Below, piece after piece: positions 8,716 through 18,998 of a DNA stretch of 64,000 nt. A program made the translations under genes and the position numbers. The DNA is from Undibacter mobilis. Its GTDB lineage: Bacteria; Pseudomonadota; Alphaproteobacteria; Rhizobiales; Xanthobacteraceae. The stretch covers positions 2,156,501 through 2,220,500 of the forward strand of contig NZ_QRGO01000001.1 in NCBI RefSeq assembly GCF_003367195.1. Reading direction: 5' to 3'. The notes under the pieces were generated by a model that ran no database searches, was not told the origin of the DNA, and was given only the letters and a program-made list of their open reading frames with translations. Every line of letters starts with the position of its first letter. Position 1 is the stretch's first letter.

Positions 8716-10116
8716 ATGCTTCGTCTCAGCGCCATTTTCATCGCGGTTTGCATGGTGGTCATCGCCGCCTCGGTCGGCGCCGTGCTGTATTTCGGCCTCA
8801 AGGTCGATCCGCGTACCGCTGCCATCGTCGCTTTGGCGGCGCTGGTGGCGATGGCGATCTACAACATGGTGGATAACCGCCTGCGTGACCGTGGCATGCT
8901 CGGCGACCAGATCGCCGATCTGTCGCGCGGCACCGCCGATCTGTCGCGGCAGATGGCCGAGATGTCGCGGCGCATTGCCGCGGTGGAAAGCCGCGTCGAA
9001 CAGACCGTGAGCCGCGCCCGCGGCGCGGTCGATCCGATTGCCGCCGAAATCGGCGAACTCGGCGGACTGATGCGGCAACTGGCCGAAACGGTCGCGGCGC
9101 ACGAGGCGATGCTCGGCGCGCCGACCGGCATGCCGCCGGCCGCGATGCCCATGTCCACGACCACGACCATGCCGATGGCGGCGGCCGAGGAGCCTCAAGC
9201 CATCGAGCCGGAAGCGCAGACGCCGCTGACGCTGAGCGAGACGGATGCGGTCACCGGCGTTTCGCGCTTCAAGGGCCTGAGCCGCGAGCAGATCAGCGCC
9301 ATGATCGCGCAGGCGGCCGACGCCAACCGCATCGATCTTTATCTGCAACCGGTCGTCACGCTGCCGCAGCGCAAGGTGCGCTTCTACGAGGCGCTGTCGC
9401 GGCTGCGCACCGAGGACGGTGAGATCATCCCGGCCGGCGATTTCGTCGACATCGCCGAGAGCGCCGGCCTGATGCCGAAGATCGACCACATGCTGGTTTT
9501 CCGCTGCGTTCAAGTGGTGCGCCGGCTGCAACTCAAAAGTCGCGATGTCGGCCTGTTCTGCAACGTCAATGCCACGACACTGACCGATGGCTTCTATTTC
9601 CGGCAGTTCCTCGAATTCATGGAAGCGAACAGGGCGCTGGCCGGTTCGCTGACCTTCGAGTTCACGCAAGACGCTTACCGTTCGTTCGGACCGATCGAGT
9701 TCGAGAGCCTCGCGGCGCTGGCCGACTGTGGCTTCCGCTTCTCGCTCGATCATGTCACCGATCTGCGCCTCGAGCCCAAGGAACTGGCCGACCGCTCGTT
9801 CCGCTTCGTCAAGGTGCCGGCCAATCTGCTGCTCAACCGCGCCGCCGCGGCGCAGAGCGACATCCACGCCGAGGATCTTGCCGATCTGCTGGCGCGCAAT
9901 GGCATCGACCTGATCGGCGAGCGCATCGAGAACGAAAGCACGGTGGTCGATCTGCTCGACTACGACGTGCGCTTCGGCCAGGGCTTCCTATTCTCGCCAC
10001 CGCGTCCGGTGCGCGCCGAAGCGCTGCAGGGCGCCACGCCGCCGGCGGCCCCGTCGGCCGGCACCACCACCAAGACGCTGAGCGAATATCTCGCCGCCAG
10101 TGCGTCGTCCGGCTGA
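8716..10116 (+). CDS. Membrane-anchored degenerate EAL-domain protein
   Basis: Two N-terminal membrane helices (about residues 5-27 and 33-52) are followed by a likely coiled coil (55-135), a Met/Pro/Thr-rich linker, and an EAL domain from about residue 195. EAL is present at 225-227 and a glutamate is kept at E315 (TFEFTQ). However, the DDFGTG loop reads DHVTDL (D345-H346), and the KID motif is VKVPAN (K366). Loss of the second aspartate and of the whole signature loop argues against c-di-GMP hydrolysis; a c-di-GMP-sensing or structural role is more likely. There is no GGDEF domain. The ATG at 8716 has AGGA about 9 nt upstream; the adjacent TTG at 8713 is less likely. Confidence 0.82.
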   Translation: MLRLSAIFIAVCMVVIAASVGAVLYFGLKVDPRTAAIVALAALVAMAIYNMVDNRLRDRGMLGDQIADLSRGTADLSRQMAEMSRRIAAVESRVEQTVSRARGAVDPIAAEIGELGGLMRQLAETVAAHEAMLGAPTGMPPAAMPMSTTTTMPMAAAEEPQAIEPEAQTPLTLSETDAVTGVSRFKGLSREQISAMIAQAADANRIDLYLQPVVTLPQRKVRFYEALSRLRTEDGEIIPAGDFVDIAESAGLMPKIDHMLVFRCVQVVRRLQLKSRDVGLFCNVNATTLTDGFYFRQFLEFMEANRALAGSLTFEFTQDAYRSFGPIEFESLAALADCGFRFSLDHVTDLRLEPKELADRSFRFVKVPANLLLNRAAAAQSDIHAEDLADLLARNGIDLIGERIENESTVVDLLDYDVRFGQGFLFSPPRPVRAEALQGATPPAAPSAGTTTKTLSEYLAASASSG

Positions 10117-10129
10117 ACGGTCAAGCAAC

Positions 10130-10987
10130 GTGCCCCACCTGATCCCGCATTTCTCGGCGCTGGCGTCGTCCTATGACGTGTTGCTGTGCGACGTCTGGGG
10201 CGTCGTTCACAATGGTGTCGTTTCGTTTCCCGATGCCTGCGATGCGCTGATGCGCGCCCGCGCGCAGGGCAAGGTGGTGATCTTCATCACCAATGCGCCG
10301 CGGCCGGGCGAATCCGTCATCAAGCAGATCGACCGCTTGCATGTGCCGCGCGAGGCCTATGACGGCATCGTCTCGTCGGGCGACGTCACGCGCGACGTCA
10401 TCGCGCATCGCAAGGGCCAGACGCTCTGCCATATCGGTCCGGAGCGCGACCTGCCGGTCTTTGCCGGCCTCCATGTCGAATTTGCGCCGCTGGAAACTGC
10501 GGACTACATCGTCTGCACCGGGCTTTACGACGACGAGACCGAGAAGCCGGAAGATTACCGCGCGCGTCTCGATATTGCGCTGAAGCGCAAATTGTTCATG
10601 GTCTGCGGCAATCCCGACTTGGTAGTCGAACGCGGCTCGGAACTCGTCTATTGCGCGGGCTCGATTGCCGATCTGTACGCGACCATGGGCGGCGAGGTGC
10701 TTTATGCCGGCAAGCCGTACCGGCCGATCTACGATCTGGCGCTGGCCAAGGCGGAAGCCGCGCTCGGCCGCAAGGCGGACGCCAAGCGCGTGATCGGGAT
10801 CGGGGACTCCGTGCGCACGGACCTGAAAGGCGCGCGCGCTTTCGGCATCGACATGCTGTTCATCTCGGCCGGCATTCATGCCGAGGAGTTCGGCGGCCGC
10901 GACACGCCGAACGCCGATGCGATGAAGACAGTGTTCGCCGCTGCGGGGGATGAGCCGACCGCGGTGATGAAGCATCTGGCGTGGTAG
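10130..10987 (+). CDS. HAD-superfamily class IIA hydrolase (TIGR01459-like)
   Basis: A phosphatase-like HAD protein of about 285 aa. Motif I is YDVLLCDVWGVVHNG near the start, motif II is FITNAPRPG, the lysine motif is GKPYRPIYD, and motif III is IGIGDSVRTDLKGA. The class IIA cap lies between motifs II and III, as in the NagD/4-nitrophenylphosphatase group. The family is common in alphaproteobacteria but its physiological substrate is unknown to me. The GTG at 10130 is preferred because it gives the usual short N-terminus; a GTG at 10100 would overlap the EAL stop. Close spacing suggests co-transcription with the EAL gene. Confidence 0.85.
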   Translation: MPHLIPHFSALASSYDVLLCDVWGVVHNGVVSFPDACDALMRARAQGKVVIFITNAPRPGESVIKQIDRLHVPREAYDGIVSSGDVTRDVIAHRKGQTLCHIGPERDLPVFAGLHVEFAPLETADYIVCTGLYDDETEKPEDYRARLDIALKRKLFMVCGNPDLVVERGSELVYCAGSIADLYATMGGEVLYAGKPYRPIYDLALAKAEAALGRKADAKRVIGIGDSVRTDLKGARAFGIDMLFISAGIHAEEFGGRDTPNADAMKTVFAAAGDEPTAVMKHLAW

Positions 10988-11069
10988 TCATTCAGGGGCG
11001 CGCTGAAAGCGCGAACCCGGAATCCAGCGCGGGATTCCGGATCACCGCTCCGCGGCGTCCGGAATGACG
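10987..11069. repeat. Compound palindromic repeat (GTCATTC...GGAATGAC type)
   Basis: Outer arms GTCATTC and GGAATGAC flank inner hairpins (GGCGCGCTGAAAGCGCG, and GGAATCCAGCGCGGGATTCC). It shares arms and inner theme with the element at 4964-5005. It fills the convergent gap between the HAD gene and the sugar-acid dehydratase and could also act as a bidirectional terminator, although there is no T tract. Confidence 0.7.
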
Positions 11070-11071
11070 GA

Positions 11072-12625
11072 CTAGGTAATCGGCGCCGGGTTGAACAGCG
11101 CCAGCGAGTTATAAAGCCCCCATTTGTCGGTGCAGGTCTTCTTGCGGCCGCTGGCGACATCGAGGATGAGGCGGAACAGCTCCCAGCCGACATCTTCAAT
11201 GCTGGTTTCGCCGGTGGCGATAGTGCCGGCATTGAGGTCGATCAGATCGGACCAACGCTGCGCCAGCTCGTTGCGCGTCGCCACCTTGATCACCGGCACC
11301 GACGACAGGCCGTAGGGTGTGCCGCGTCCCGTTGTGAAGATGTGGACGTTCATGCCGGATGCCAGTTGCAGCGTGCCGCAGACGAAATCGGACGCCGGGG
11401 TGGCGGCGAAGATCAGGCCCTTGTCCCTGACACGTTCGCCCGGTGCCAGCACGCCGGAAATGGCGCTCGATCCCGATTTGGCCGACGAGCCAAGCGCCTT
11501 CTCGACAATATTGGCGAGGCCACCCTTCTTGTTGCCGGGCGTGGTGTTGGCCGAGCGATCGACGCCGCCATTGTCGAGATAATCGTCGTACCACCGCATC
11601 TCGCGGATGAGATCGCGCGCCACCTGTTCGTTCACCGCGCGTGGTGTCAGCAGATGGATGGCGTCGCGCACTTCGGTCACTTCGGAGAACATCACGGTGG
11701 CGCCGGCGCGCACCAGAAGATCGGCGGCAAAGCCGAGCGCGGGATTGGCGGTGACGCCGGAGAAAGCATCGCTACCGCCGCATTGCATGCCGACCACCAA
11801 TTCGGAGGCGGGGCAGGTCTCGCGCTGGCGCGCGTTCAGTGTCTTTAAGCGCTCGTCGGCCATGCGCATGATGAGCGCGACCATGGCGCCGAACGAGGTC
11901 AGGCTCTCGTCCTGCAGCCGCATGATGTCGTGATCGGCAGCCTTGCCGTCGGGCAACAGGCGCTCGGGTGCCAGCTTTTCGCAACCGAGGCCGACCACCA
12001 TGACTTCGCCGCCATAGTTCGGGTGGCGGGCGAGGTTCTGCAATGTGCGGATCGGGATCTCTGACTTCGGCGCGTTGATGGCGACACCGCAGCCATAGAC
12101 ATGCGTCACCGCGACGACGTTGTCGACATTCGGATATTTCGGCAACAGCTCGTCCTTGATGCGCTTGAGCGCAATCTCCAGCGTACCGGCGACGCATTGC
12201 ACGCTGGTGGAGATGGCGAGGATATTCTTGGTGCCGACCGAACCGTCCGCGTTGCGGTAACCTTCGAAGGTGAAGCCCTCGAGCGGTGGCAGCTTCGGCG
12301 GCGTGCGGGTGGCAAGTGCGAGACCGTCGAGGCTGGGCGGCGCCGGCATGCGCACGCGGGATTCCTCGACCCAGCTTCCGGCCGCGATATCGTCTACGGC
12401 ATAGCCGATCACTTCGCCGTAGCGGATAATCGGCTGGTCCCTGGCAATGTCGGCGAGCGCCACCTTGTGCCCCTGCGGCACGTAATCTCTCAGCGTCAGC
12501 CCGTCGGGAAAGACCGAACCTGCCGGCATGCCGAAGGCGTTGGCGACGATGGCGACATTGTCGGCGTCGTTGAGCTTGATGTAGCGCGGCGTTTCAGCGG
12601 GCGGTTTGACCGGTATGGTCATCAT
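11072..12625 (-). CDS. UxaA/GarD-family sugar-acid dehydratase (altronate or galactarate)
   Basis: A 517-aa protein with an N-terminal SAF-like domain (about residues 5-95) and a C-terminal UxaA/GarD dehydratase domain. Family blocks are [46 protein letters not shown] and [12 protein letters not shown]. The enzymes are iron-dependent and dehydrate altronate, galactarate or related acids to 2-keto-3-deoxy acids. The length matches both GarD (about 523) and UxaA (about 495), so the substrate is open. The ORF can be read to 12826, but that extension runs into repeat copy B, so the tandem ATG at 12625/12622 is the likely start. No other sugar-acid genes lie nearby. Confidence 0.85.
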   Translation of the reverse strand: MMTIPVKPPAETPRYIKLNDADNVAIVANAFGMPAGSVFPDGLTLRDYVPQGHKVALADIARDQPIIRYGEVIGYAVDDIAAGSWVEESRVRMPAPPSLDGLALATRTPPKLPPLEGFTFEGYRNADGSVGTKNILAISTSVQCVAGTLEIALKRIKDELLPKYPNVDNVVAVTHVYGCGVAINAPKSEIPIRTLQNLARHPNYGGEVMVVGLGCEKLAPERLLPDGKAADHDIMRLQDESLTSFGAMVALIMRMADERLKTLNARQRETCPASELVVGMQCGGSDAFSGVTANPALGFAADLLVRAGATVMFSEVTEVRDAIHLLTPRAVNEQVARDLIREMRWYDDYLDNGGVDRSANTTPGNKKGGLANIVEKALGSSAKSGSSAISGVLAPGERVRDKGLIFAATPASDFVCGTLQLASGMNVHIFTTGRGTPYGLSSVPVIKVATRNELAQRWSDLIDLNAGTIATGETSIEDVGWELFRLILDVASGRKKTCTDKWGLYNSLALFNPAPIT

Positions 12626-12684
12626 ATGTCTCTGGGCGAGCGCGCAATATAGCCGCTGCGGCGGAAACGGGAAGGTACCTCTCC

Positions 12685-12796
12685 GCCTCATCCTGAGGAG
12701 CGCTGCGAAGCAGCGCGTCTCGAAGGATGGGCGGTCACGTTGGCGGCCCATGGTTCGAGACGCATCGCTGGCGGCGATGCTCCTCACCATGAGGCC
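12685..12796. repeat. Dispersed intergenic repeat, copy B
   Basis: Starts GCCTCATCCTGAGGAGCGC, contains GCGTCTCGAAGGATGGG and the inverted CCCATGGTTCGAGACGC, and ends GCTCCTCACCATGAGGC. It has the same orientation as copy A and is more complete at its right end. It is located between the dehydratase and the receiver gene. Confidence 0.87.
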
Positions 12797-12848
12797 GAGT
12801 TGATGCCGGCGATGGTGGGGGCCCACACCTTCGTGGGCGACGTCGAGT

Positions 12849-13256
12849 TTAAGCCGCCGGAGCTTCTTCGGCCGGCTTCTCGAACACCGCGTCGATCTTC
12901 GACTTCAGCGTCTGCGCGTTGAACGGCTTGACGATGTAGTTGGAAACGCCGGCGCGCTTGGCGGCAATGACATTTTCGGTCTTCGATTCCGCCGTGATCA
13001 TGATGAAGGGCGTATCGGCGAGGGCCTCGTCGCTGCGCACCTGCTGCAGCAGGTCGTAGCCGGTCATCGGCTCCATGTTCCAGTCGGAGATCACCAGGCC
13101 GTATTTCCGCTCGCGCATCTTCGCGAGCGCGGCCTTGCCGTCATTGGCGTCGTCGATTTCGACGAAGCCAAGCTGCTTGAGCAAATTGCGGATGATGCGG
13201 ACCATTGTGGTGTAATCGTCCACAACGAGAACCGGCATCGAATGATCGACGGCCAT
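12849..13256 (-). CDS. CheY-like single-domain response regulator
   Basis: A 135-aa stand-alone receiver. The acidic pocket is VVDDY (D13, D14), the phosphoacceptor is D58 in [10 protein letters not shown], the switch residues are MITAES (T/S), and the invariant lysine is in YIVKPF. The wording, including [13 protein letters not shown], is that of chemotaxis-type CheY proteins. There is no output domain, and no che genes are in view, so it may be an orphan CheY or serve a distant chemotaxis cluster. A short Ala/Glu/Pro tail ends the protein. The ATG at 13256 is chosen because it gives the standard CheY N-terminus; the ORF is open to 13289. Confidence 0.9.
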   Translation of the reverse strand: MAVDHSMPVLVVDDYTTMVRIIRNLLKQLGFVEIDDANDGKAALAKMRERKYGLVISDWNMEPMTGYDLLQQVRSDEALADTPFIMITAESKTENVIAAKRAGVSNYIVKPFNAQTLKSKIDAVFEKPAEEAPAA

Positions 13257-13463
13257 AGCCAATCCATCGCCCACCCAGGGGCGCCCCAAACGAGTGAAGA
13301 CAATCTAGCTTGTGCGCTTGAATAACCGGTTAATTTGAAGGATTGGTAACGATCCAATAACCCCAACCGTTGTCAATAATGACGGTTGCCTTGATCGCAG
13401 GCTGGGGCGTAAAGACGGCGCCGCACCCTAACAGCCACGATCCGACAGAGCCCAGATTCTCCA

Positions 13464-14444
13464 ATGAGTGAAGATGCTTGGACCGGCCGGCCGTTTACCG
13501 TCGTCACCGATGGCGAACCGGGCGCGCTACATGGCGCTGTGGTGGCGATTGGCAATTTCGACGGCGTCCACCGCGGCCATCGCCGGGTGATCGGAACCGC
13601 GCTGGAACGCGCCGCTTCGCTTGGCCGCAAGGCGGCGGCGCTGACCTTCTCGCCGCACCCGCGCCGGTTCTTCCGGCCGGAGACGCCTTTGTTCTCCCTG
13701 TCGAGTGATCGCAACAAGCTCAGGTTGCTGGCCGCAACCGGCCTCGACGGCGCCATCGTATTTCATTTCGACGCTGCTTTTGCCGCTACTACCGCCGAGG
13801 ACTTCGTGCGACGCATCCTGGTGGAGAAGTTCGGCATTGGCGGCGTGGCCATCGGCTACGACTTTCATTTCGGCAAGGGCCGCGCCGGTTCGCCCAATTT
13901 CCTGAGTTTCGAGGGTACGCGGCTGGGCTTTCCGGTCGATGTCGTGCCGCCGCTGGAAGACGAGGGGCGGCCGGTGTCGTCCGGCTCGATCCGCGAGACC
14001 TTGAGCCAGGGCAAGGTGGTGGAAGCCGCCGAACTGCTCGGCGCACCGTGGTTCATTACCGGCGAGGTGATCCATGGCGAAAAGCGTGGCCGCGAGCTCG
14101 GCTTTCCGACCGCCAATATCAGGCTCGACCCGTCCTGCCAGCTCAAGCACGGCATCTACGCGGTGCGCGTCGATATGGAGGGCACACGGGTCGATGGCGT
14201 CGCCAGCTTCGGCACACGGCCGATGTTCGATGATGGCGCGCCTCTGCTGGAGGTATTTCTGCTCGATTACGAGGGCGATCTCTACGGCAAGACGCTCGAC
14301 GTCGCTTTCATCGGCTGGGTCCGCCACGAGCAGAAGTTCGCGTCGATCGACGCGCTCAAGAAGCACATGATGGCCGACGTGGCGCAGGCGCGAGAATCGC
14401 TCAAGCGCTCCGGCAAGGCATTTCCCGTGCTGGGGCGGATATAA
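13464..14444 (+). CDS. ribF: Bifunctional riboflavin kinase/FAD synthetase
   Basis: A 326-aa cytoplasmic enzyme that phosphorylates riboflavin to FMN and adenylylates FMN to FAD. The N-terminal FAD synthetase part has the nucleotidyltransferase motif GNFDGVHRGH (about 30-39). The C-terminal riboflavin kinase part begins near residue 185 and has GEVIHGEKRGRELGFPTANI, the family's flavokinase signature. It is followed after 109 bp by ileS in the same direction; ribF-ileS-lspA is a common bacterial order. No FMN riboswitch is visible upstream. Confidence 0.95.
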   Translation: MSEDAWTGRPFTVVTDGEPGALHGAVVAIGNFDGVHRGHRRVIGTALERAASLGRKAAALTFSPHPRRFFRPETPLFSLSSDRNKLRLLAATGLDGAIVFHFDAAFAATTAEDFVRRILVEKFGIGGVAIGYDFHFGKGRAGSPNFLSFEGTRLGFPVDVVPPLEDEGRPVSSGSIRETLSQGKVVEAAELLGAPWFITGEVIHGEKRGRELGFPTANIRLDPSCQLKHGIYAVRVDMEGTRVDGVASFGTRPMFDDGAPLLEVFLLDYEGDLYGKTLDVAFIGWVRHEQKFASIDALKKHMMADVAQARESLKRSGKAFPVLGRI

Positions 14445-14553
14445 ATCCGCCCGCCTCGGGGGCATGGCGGCCATTTACCCGGCCGAAGCCTTTGCGCGGT
14501 CAAAATGGCCCTGCTACACACCCGCGACCCCTTGATTTTGCCCGAAAAGTCGA

Positions 14554-17500
14554 ATGTCCAAGCCCGAAAAAGACTATTCCGAGACCCTGTTCCTGCCGCA
14601 GACGGATTTTCCGATGCGCGCCGGCCTGCCACAGAAGGAACCGGAGCTGCTCAAGCGCTGGCAGGACACGGACCTCTATGCCCAGCTGCGCGCCGAGGCC
14701 AAGGGCCGCGACAAGTTCGTGCTGCATGACGGCCCGCCATACGCCAACGGCAACATCCATATCGGCCACGCGCTCAACAAGATCCTCAAGGACGTGGTGA
14801 CGCGCAGCCAGCAGATGCTCGGCTACGACTCCAATTACGTGCCAGGCTGGGACTGTCACGGCCTGCCGATCGAATGGAAGATCGAGGAAGAGAACTACCG
14901 CTCCAAGAACAAACAGAAGCCGAACTTCTCCGAACCGGCGGCCATGGTCGCGTTCCGTCAGGAATGCCGTGCCTATGCCGAGAAGTGGCTGAACGTGCAG
15001 CGCGACGAGTTCAAGCGGCTCGGCGTCGAGGGCGATTGGGATCACCCGTACACGACCATGAGCTTCCCGGCCGAGGCGCAGATCGCGCGCGAACTGATGA
15101 AGTTCGCCGCCAACGGCCTTTTGTATCGCGGCTCCAAGCCGGTGATGTGGAGCGTGGTCGAGAAGACTGCGCTCGCCGAAGCGGAGATCGAATACGAAGA
15201 TTATACGAGTGACACGGTCTGGGTGAAGTTTCCGGTGACGAACGGCACCGGCGATGTCGCGAAGGCTTCGGTCGTCATCTGGACCACGACGCCGTGGACG
15301 CTGCCGGGCAACCGCGCCGTCTCGTTCTCGCCGAAGATCGCTTACGGACTCTACAAGGTCACCGACGCGCCCGCTGAGAACTGGGCCAAGGTTGACGATC
15401 TGCTCATCCTTGCCGACAAGCTTGCGGCGGATGTGTTCAAGCAGGCCAAGGTCGCGGCTTACGAGAAGGTCGCCGATGTGTCGGCTGACACGCTTGCGGC
15501 AATGGTCTGCAAGCATCCGCTTGCTGCGATGGGTTACGGCTTCCAGGTGCCACTGCTCGCCGGCGATCACGTCACCGACGACGCCGGTACGGGCTTCGTG
15601 CATACCGCGCCGGGCCATGGCCGCGAGGACTTCGAGGCCTGGACCGCGAATGCGCGCGCTCTGGAAGCGCGCGGCATCAATCCGGCCATCCCCTACACCG
15701 TCGATGAGAACGGCGCGCTGACCGCACAGGCGCCCGGCTTCGAAGGCAAGCGTGTCATCAACGACAAGGGCGAAAAGGGCGACGCCAACGATGCGGTGAT
15801 CAAGGCGCTGGCCGAAGCCGGCAACATCATCGCGCGCAGCCGCCTAAAGCATCAGTATCCGCATTCGTGGCGCTCGAAGAAGCCGATTATCTTCCGCAAC
15901 ACGCCGCAGTGGTTCATCGCGATGGACAAGTCCTTCGTCGGTGCGTCCAGCGCGGCCTCGGTGGCCGCCACCGCGCCGGGCGTCGCGCCGAACGATCAGC
16001 GCACCTTGCGCGAGCGCGCGCTTGACGCCATCGCCAAGACGCGCTGGGTGCCGCCGCAGGGCGAAAACCGCATCAATGGCATGATCTCCGGCCGGCCCGA
16101 TTGGGTGATCTCGCGCCAGCGCGCATGGGGCGTGCCGATCGCGGTGTTCATCAAGGAAAAGACGGACGGCTCGGTCGAGATCCTGCAGGACCCGGAGGTC
16201 GAACTGCGCATCGTCGAGGCCTTCGCCGCTGAGGGCGCCGATGCCTGGTACAAGGATGGCGCGCGCGAGCGCTTCCTCGGGCCGAAGCTGTCGGGCGACT
16301 CCTGGAAGAAAGTCGACGACATCTGCGACGTCTGGTTCGATTCCGGCTCGACGCACGCCTTTGTGCTCGAAGACCCGGAGCAGTTCCCGCAGCTCGCCGG
16401 CATCAAGCGCAGGGTCGATGGCGGCCAGGATGCGGTGATGTATCTGGAAGGCTCGGACCAGCATCGCGGCTGGTTCCATTCTTCCTTGCTGGAGAGTTGC
16501 GGCACGCGCGGCCGCGCGCCGTTCGATGTCGTGTTGACGCACGGCTTCGTGCTCGACGAGAACGGCCGCAAGATGTCGAAGTCGCTCGGCAACGTGGTCG
16601 CACCGCAGGACGTCATCAGGCAGTCCGGCGCCGACATTCTGCGCATGTGGGTGTGCGCGTCGGACTATGCCGACGACCTGCGCATCGGGCCGGAAATCCT
16701 CAAGACAACGGCCGACACCTACCGCAAGCTGCGCAACACCATCCGCTGGATGCTTGGCTCGCTGGCGCATTTCCATGACGACGAGCGCGTCACATACGAC
16801 GCGATGCCGGAACTGGAAAAGCTGATGCTGCATCGTCTCGCCGAACTCGATGAGGTCGTGCGCAAGGCTTACGCCGAGTTCGACTACAAGCGCATCTTCG
16901 CGGCGCTGTCGGCCTTCATGACGTCCGACCTGTCGGCGTTCTATTTCGATATCCGCAAGGATGCGCTGTACTGTGATCCTTATTCGTCGGTGACGCGAAA
17001 GGCGTCGCTGAGCGTGATCGACCAGTTGTTCCGCTGCACGGTGACGTGGCTGGCGCCGATGCTGTGCTTCACCGCGGAAGAGAGCTGGCTCGCGCGTTAC
17101 GGCGCTGATGCCAAGTCGGTGCATCTGCAAACCTTCCCCGAGGTGCCGCCGCAGTGGCGCAACGGCGGACTGGCCGAGAAGTGGCGCAATGTGCGCCAGG
17201 TGCGCCGCGTCGTCACCGGCGCGCTCGAAGTGGCGCGCGCGGAAAAGCGCATCGGCTCCTCGCTCGAAGCGCATCCGATCGTGCATGTGTCGAACGCCGA
17301 GCTTTATGAAGCGGTGCTCGATGTCGATATGGCGGAGATCTGCATCACCTCGGCGCTGACCTTGGTGAGCGACGCCGGACCCGACGATGCGTTCCAGTTG
17401 CCGGACGTGTCGGGCGTGGCGGTGGTGTCCAATCTTGCCGAGGGCACCAAATGCGCGCGGTCGTGGAAGATCCTCAATACGATCGGCGCCGATCCGGAAT

Positions 17501-17571
17501 ACCCGGACGTTAGCCCACGCGACGCCAAGGCGCTGCGCGAATGGGAAACGATGAAGAAGGCGGCGGGGTAG
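14554..17571 (+). CDS. ileS: Isoleucyl-tRNA synthetase
   Basis: A 1005-aa class I synthetase. The HIGH motif is at residues 69-72 (NIHIGHAL) and KMSKS at 673-677 (RKMSKSLGN), with the long CP1 editing domain between them ([10 protein letters not shown]..., [12 protein letters not shown]). The C-terminus has only one of the usual cysteine pairs (GTKCARSW, CxxS), so the zinc site of E. coli IleRS appears to be lost. It lies ten bases upstream of lspA and is probably co-transcribed with it. Confidence 0.97.
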   Translation: MSKPEKDYSETLFLPQTDFPMRAGLPQKEPELLKRWQDTDLYAQLRAEAKGRDKFVLHDGPPYANGNIHIGHALNKILKDVVTRSQQMLGYDSNYVPGWDCHGLPIEWKIEEENYRSKNKQKPNFSEPAAMVAFRQECRAYAEKWLNVQRDEFKRLGVEGDWDHPYTTMSFPAEAQIARELMKFAANGLLYRGSKPVMWSVVEKTALAEAEIEYEDYTSDTVWVKFPVTNGTGDVAKASVVIWTTTPWTLPGNRAVSFSPKIAYGLYKVTDAPAENWAKVDDLLILADKLAADVFKQAKVAAYEKVADVSADTLAAMVCKHPLAAMGYGFQVPLLAGDHVTDDAGTGFVHTAPGHGREDFEAWTANARALEARGINPAIPYTVDENGALTAQAPGFEGKRVINDKGEKGDANDAVIKALAEAGNIIARSRLKHQYPHSWRSKKPIIFRNTPQWFIAMDKSFVGASSAASVAATAPGVAPNDQRTLRERALDAIAKTRWVPPQGENRINGMISGRPDWVISRQRAWGVPIAVFIKEKTDGSVEILQDPEVELRIVEAFAAEGADAWYKDGARERFLGPKLSGDSWKKVDDICDVWFDSGSTHAFVLEDPEQFPQLAGIKRRVDGGQDAVMYLEGSDQHRGWFHSSLLESCGTRGRAPFDVVLTHGFVLDENGRKMSKSLGNVVAPQDVIRQSGADILRMWVCASDYADDLRIGPEILKTTADTYRKLRNTIRWMLGSLAHFHDDERVTYDAMPELEKLMLHRLAELDEVVRKAYAEFDYKRIFAALSAFMTSDLSAFYFDIRKDALYCDPYSSVTRKASLSVIDQLFRCTVTWLAPMLCFTAEESWLARYGADAKSVHLQTFPEVPPQWRNGGLAEKWRNVRQVRRVVTGALEVARAEKRIGSSLEAHPIVHVSNAELYEAVLDVDMAEICITSALTLVSDAGPDDAFQLPDVSGVAVVSNLAEGTKCARSWKILNTIGADPEYPDVSPRDAKALREWETMKKAAG

Positions 17572-17580
17572 TCAGGCCGC

Positions 17581-18096
17581 ATGAACCTGAAGCAGTACCT
17601 CTTCGGCCCGCTCACCTGGTACGGCCTTGCCGTGGCCGTCGTGGCCGGCCTGGCCGATCAGGGCTCCAAGCTCTATCTGCTGTTCATTCATGATCTCGAC
17701 GCCAATCCGGTGCGGTTGGCGCCGTTTCTCGATTTCGTGCTGACCCGCAATTACGGCATCAGCTACGGCCTGTTCCAAATGCCCGGCGAGGCCGGGCAGT
17801 GGTTGCTGGTCGGCTTCAAGGCGGCGGCGGTTCTGTTGCTCTGGGCTTGGCTGGCCAAGGCCGAAAACCGCTTCACGGCTCTGGCACTCGGCCTGATCAT
17901 TGGCGGCGCCGCCGGCAATACCGTCGACCGTCTGCTCCATGGCTGGGTGGTCGATTTCGTGTTTTTTCACGTTTCCGGGGCAGGCTGGCACTTCAACTGG
18001 TACGTTTTTAACCTCGCTGACGTGGCCATCGTTGCCGGGGTCGCGGGCCTGCTGTATGAGTCCTTCTTTGGGGACCATGCCGTAAAAGCGCCCTGA
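17581..18096 (+). CDS. lspA: Lipoprotein signal peptidase (signal peptidase II)
   Basis: A 171-aa inner-membrane aspartyl protease that cleaves the signal peptide of prolipoproteins. Four hydrophobic segments are visible. The catalytic aspartates are D116 in GNTVDR and D147 in FNLADVAI, both in conserved blocks. The conserved NxG...FG region reads TRNYGISYGLF. It follows ileS after 9 bp, so it is probably in the same transcript. Confidence 0.95.
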   Translation: MNLKQYLFGPLTWYGLAVAVVAGLADQGSKLYLLFIHDLDANPVRLAPFLDFVLTRNYGISYGLFQMPGEAGQWLLVGFKAAAVLLLWAWLAKAENRFTALALGLIIGGAAGNTVDRLLHGWVVDFVFFHVSGAGWHFNWYVFNLADVAIVAGVAGLLYESFFGDHAVKAP

Positions 18097-18179
18097 TCCC
18101 AAGGCAATAGGCCTAGCCGGGCGACCTTAGGGTCCGAAAAGCTTAATTCGGCGATTTACTGAAAGAAGGGGCCAGTTCC

Positions 18180-18908
18180 ATGATTGTTCGCCGCTTCCCC
18201 CGACAGGCCGTGATCGCGGCCGCCGTATTCGCCGTCACTTTGTCGGTGCTGGTCGCTCCCGCGCGCGCCGAGGATGGCGACGAAGACGAAGCCTTCGACA
18301 GCAAGATTCTCCGCAATGTCATGGAAGGGCTCGGCTTCGTCAAAGACGGCCAGAAGATTATCAACTACCAGGAGCGTGCTCCGCTGGTCATTCCGCCGAG
18401 CGTGAACCTGCCGATCCCGGAAAAGCCCGACGCCGCTATCGCCAATAATCCGGCCTGGCCGAAAGACCCCGACATTCAGCGCAAGAAGCAGGCAGCCAAG
18501 CAGGCACGCCTTGACCGCTACAAATCTGCCGATGAGCAGCAGCGTGACGCTCAGCGCGTGCTGAGCCCGAACGAATTGACGCCCGGTGCTTCCGCCACCA
18601 ATCGGGTGCCCCGTGTCGCCAACGATCCGAACCGCACCGCTGGCACCTGGACCGAATCCGGTGAGGGCCAGCGCCTGACATCGTCGCAACTCGGCTACCG
18701 CGGCGGTCTGTTCAGCAATATGTTCGGCGGCAAGGAAGATGAAATTGCCCGCTTCACCGGCGAGCCGCCGCGCGCATCGCTGACCGATCCGCCGACCGGC
18801 TACCAGACGCCGTCGGCGGACCAGCCTTATGGCGTGATCGATCGCAAGGAAGCGCCGAAGGCGACGAACTATCTTGAATCGAAGGGCGTCAGCGCGCCCG
18901 ATCACTGA
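18180..18908 (+). CDS. Conserved exported protein of unknown function
   Basis: A 242-aa protein with a clear signal peptide (positively charged start, hydrophobic core AVIAAAVFAVTLSVLVA, then PARAED). The mature part is charged, rich in proline and glutamine, and probably largely unstructured; it contains blocks such as MEGLGFVKDGQKIINYQERAPLVIPP and NPAWPKDPDIQRKKQAAK. A GAAGGGG Shine-Dalgarno lies upstream of the ATG. I do not know a characterised relative. Its place between lspA and the M16 pair is the usual order in Rhizobiales and suggests an envelope role. Confidence 0.75.
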   Translation: MIVRRFPRQAVIAAAVFAVTLSVLVAPARAEDGDEDEAFDSKILRNVMEGLGFVKDGQKIINYQERAPLVIPPSVNLPIPEKPDAAIANNPAWPKDPDIQRKKQAAKQARLDRYKSADEQQRDAQRVLSPNELTPGASATNRVPRVANDPNRTAGTWTESGEGQRLTSSQLGYRGGLFSNMFGGKEDEIARFTGEPPRASLTDPPTGYQTPSADQPYGVIDRKEAPKATNYLESKGVSAPDH

Positions 18909-18998
18909 GCCGCAAGGCACAGCGCTCGGGCGTGTATCGTTTGTCCGCGCGTGGGGCGCGCCAACGCTAACGCCATAGGGCCTTACCCAGTGACTTTC

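Noticed and set aside
8347-9867. A 506-codon minus-strand ORF across the EAL gene
   Set aside because: It crosses the start regions of two real genes, and its composition (His/Arg repeats) is that of an antisense frame.
13290-13463. FMN riboswitch upstream of ribF
   Set aside because: I see none of the conserved RFN-element blocks (AGGG...GGGGTGAAA...); the region is only mildly AT-rich.
15844-17286. A 480-codon minus-strand ORF opposite ileS
   Set aside because: Antisense to an unmistakable isoleucyl-tRNA synthetase.
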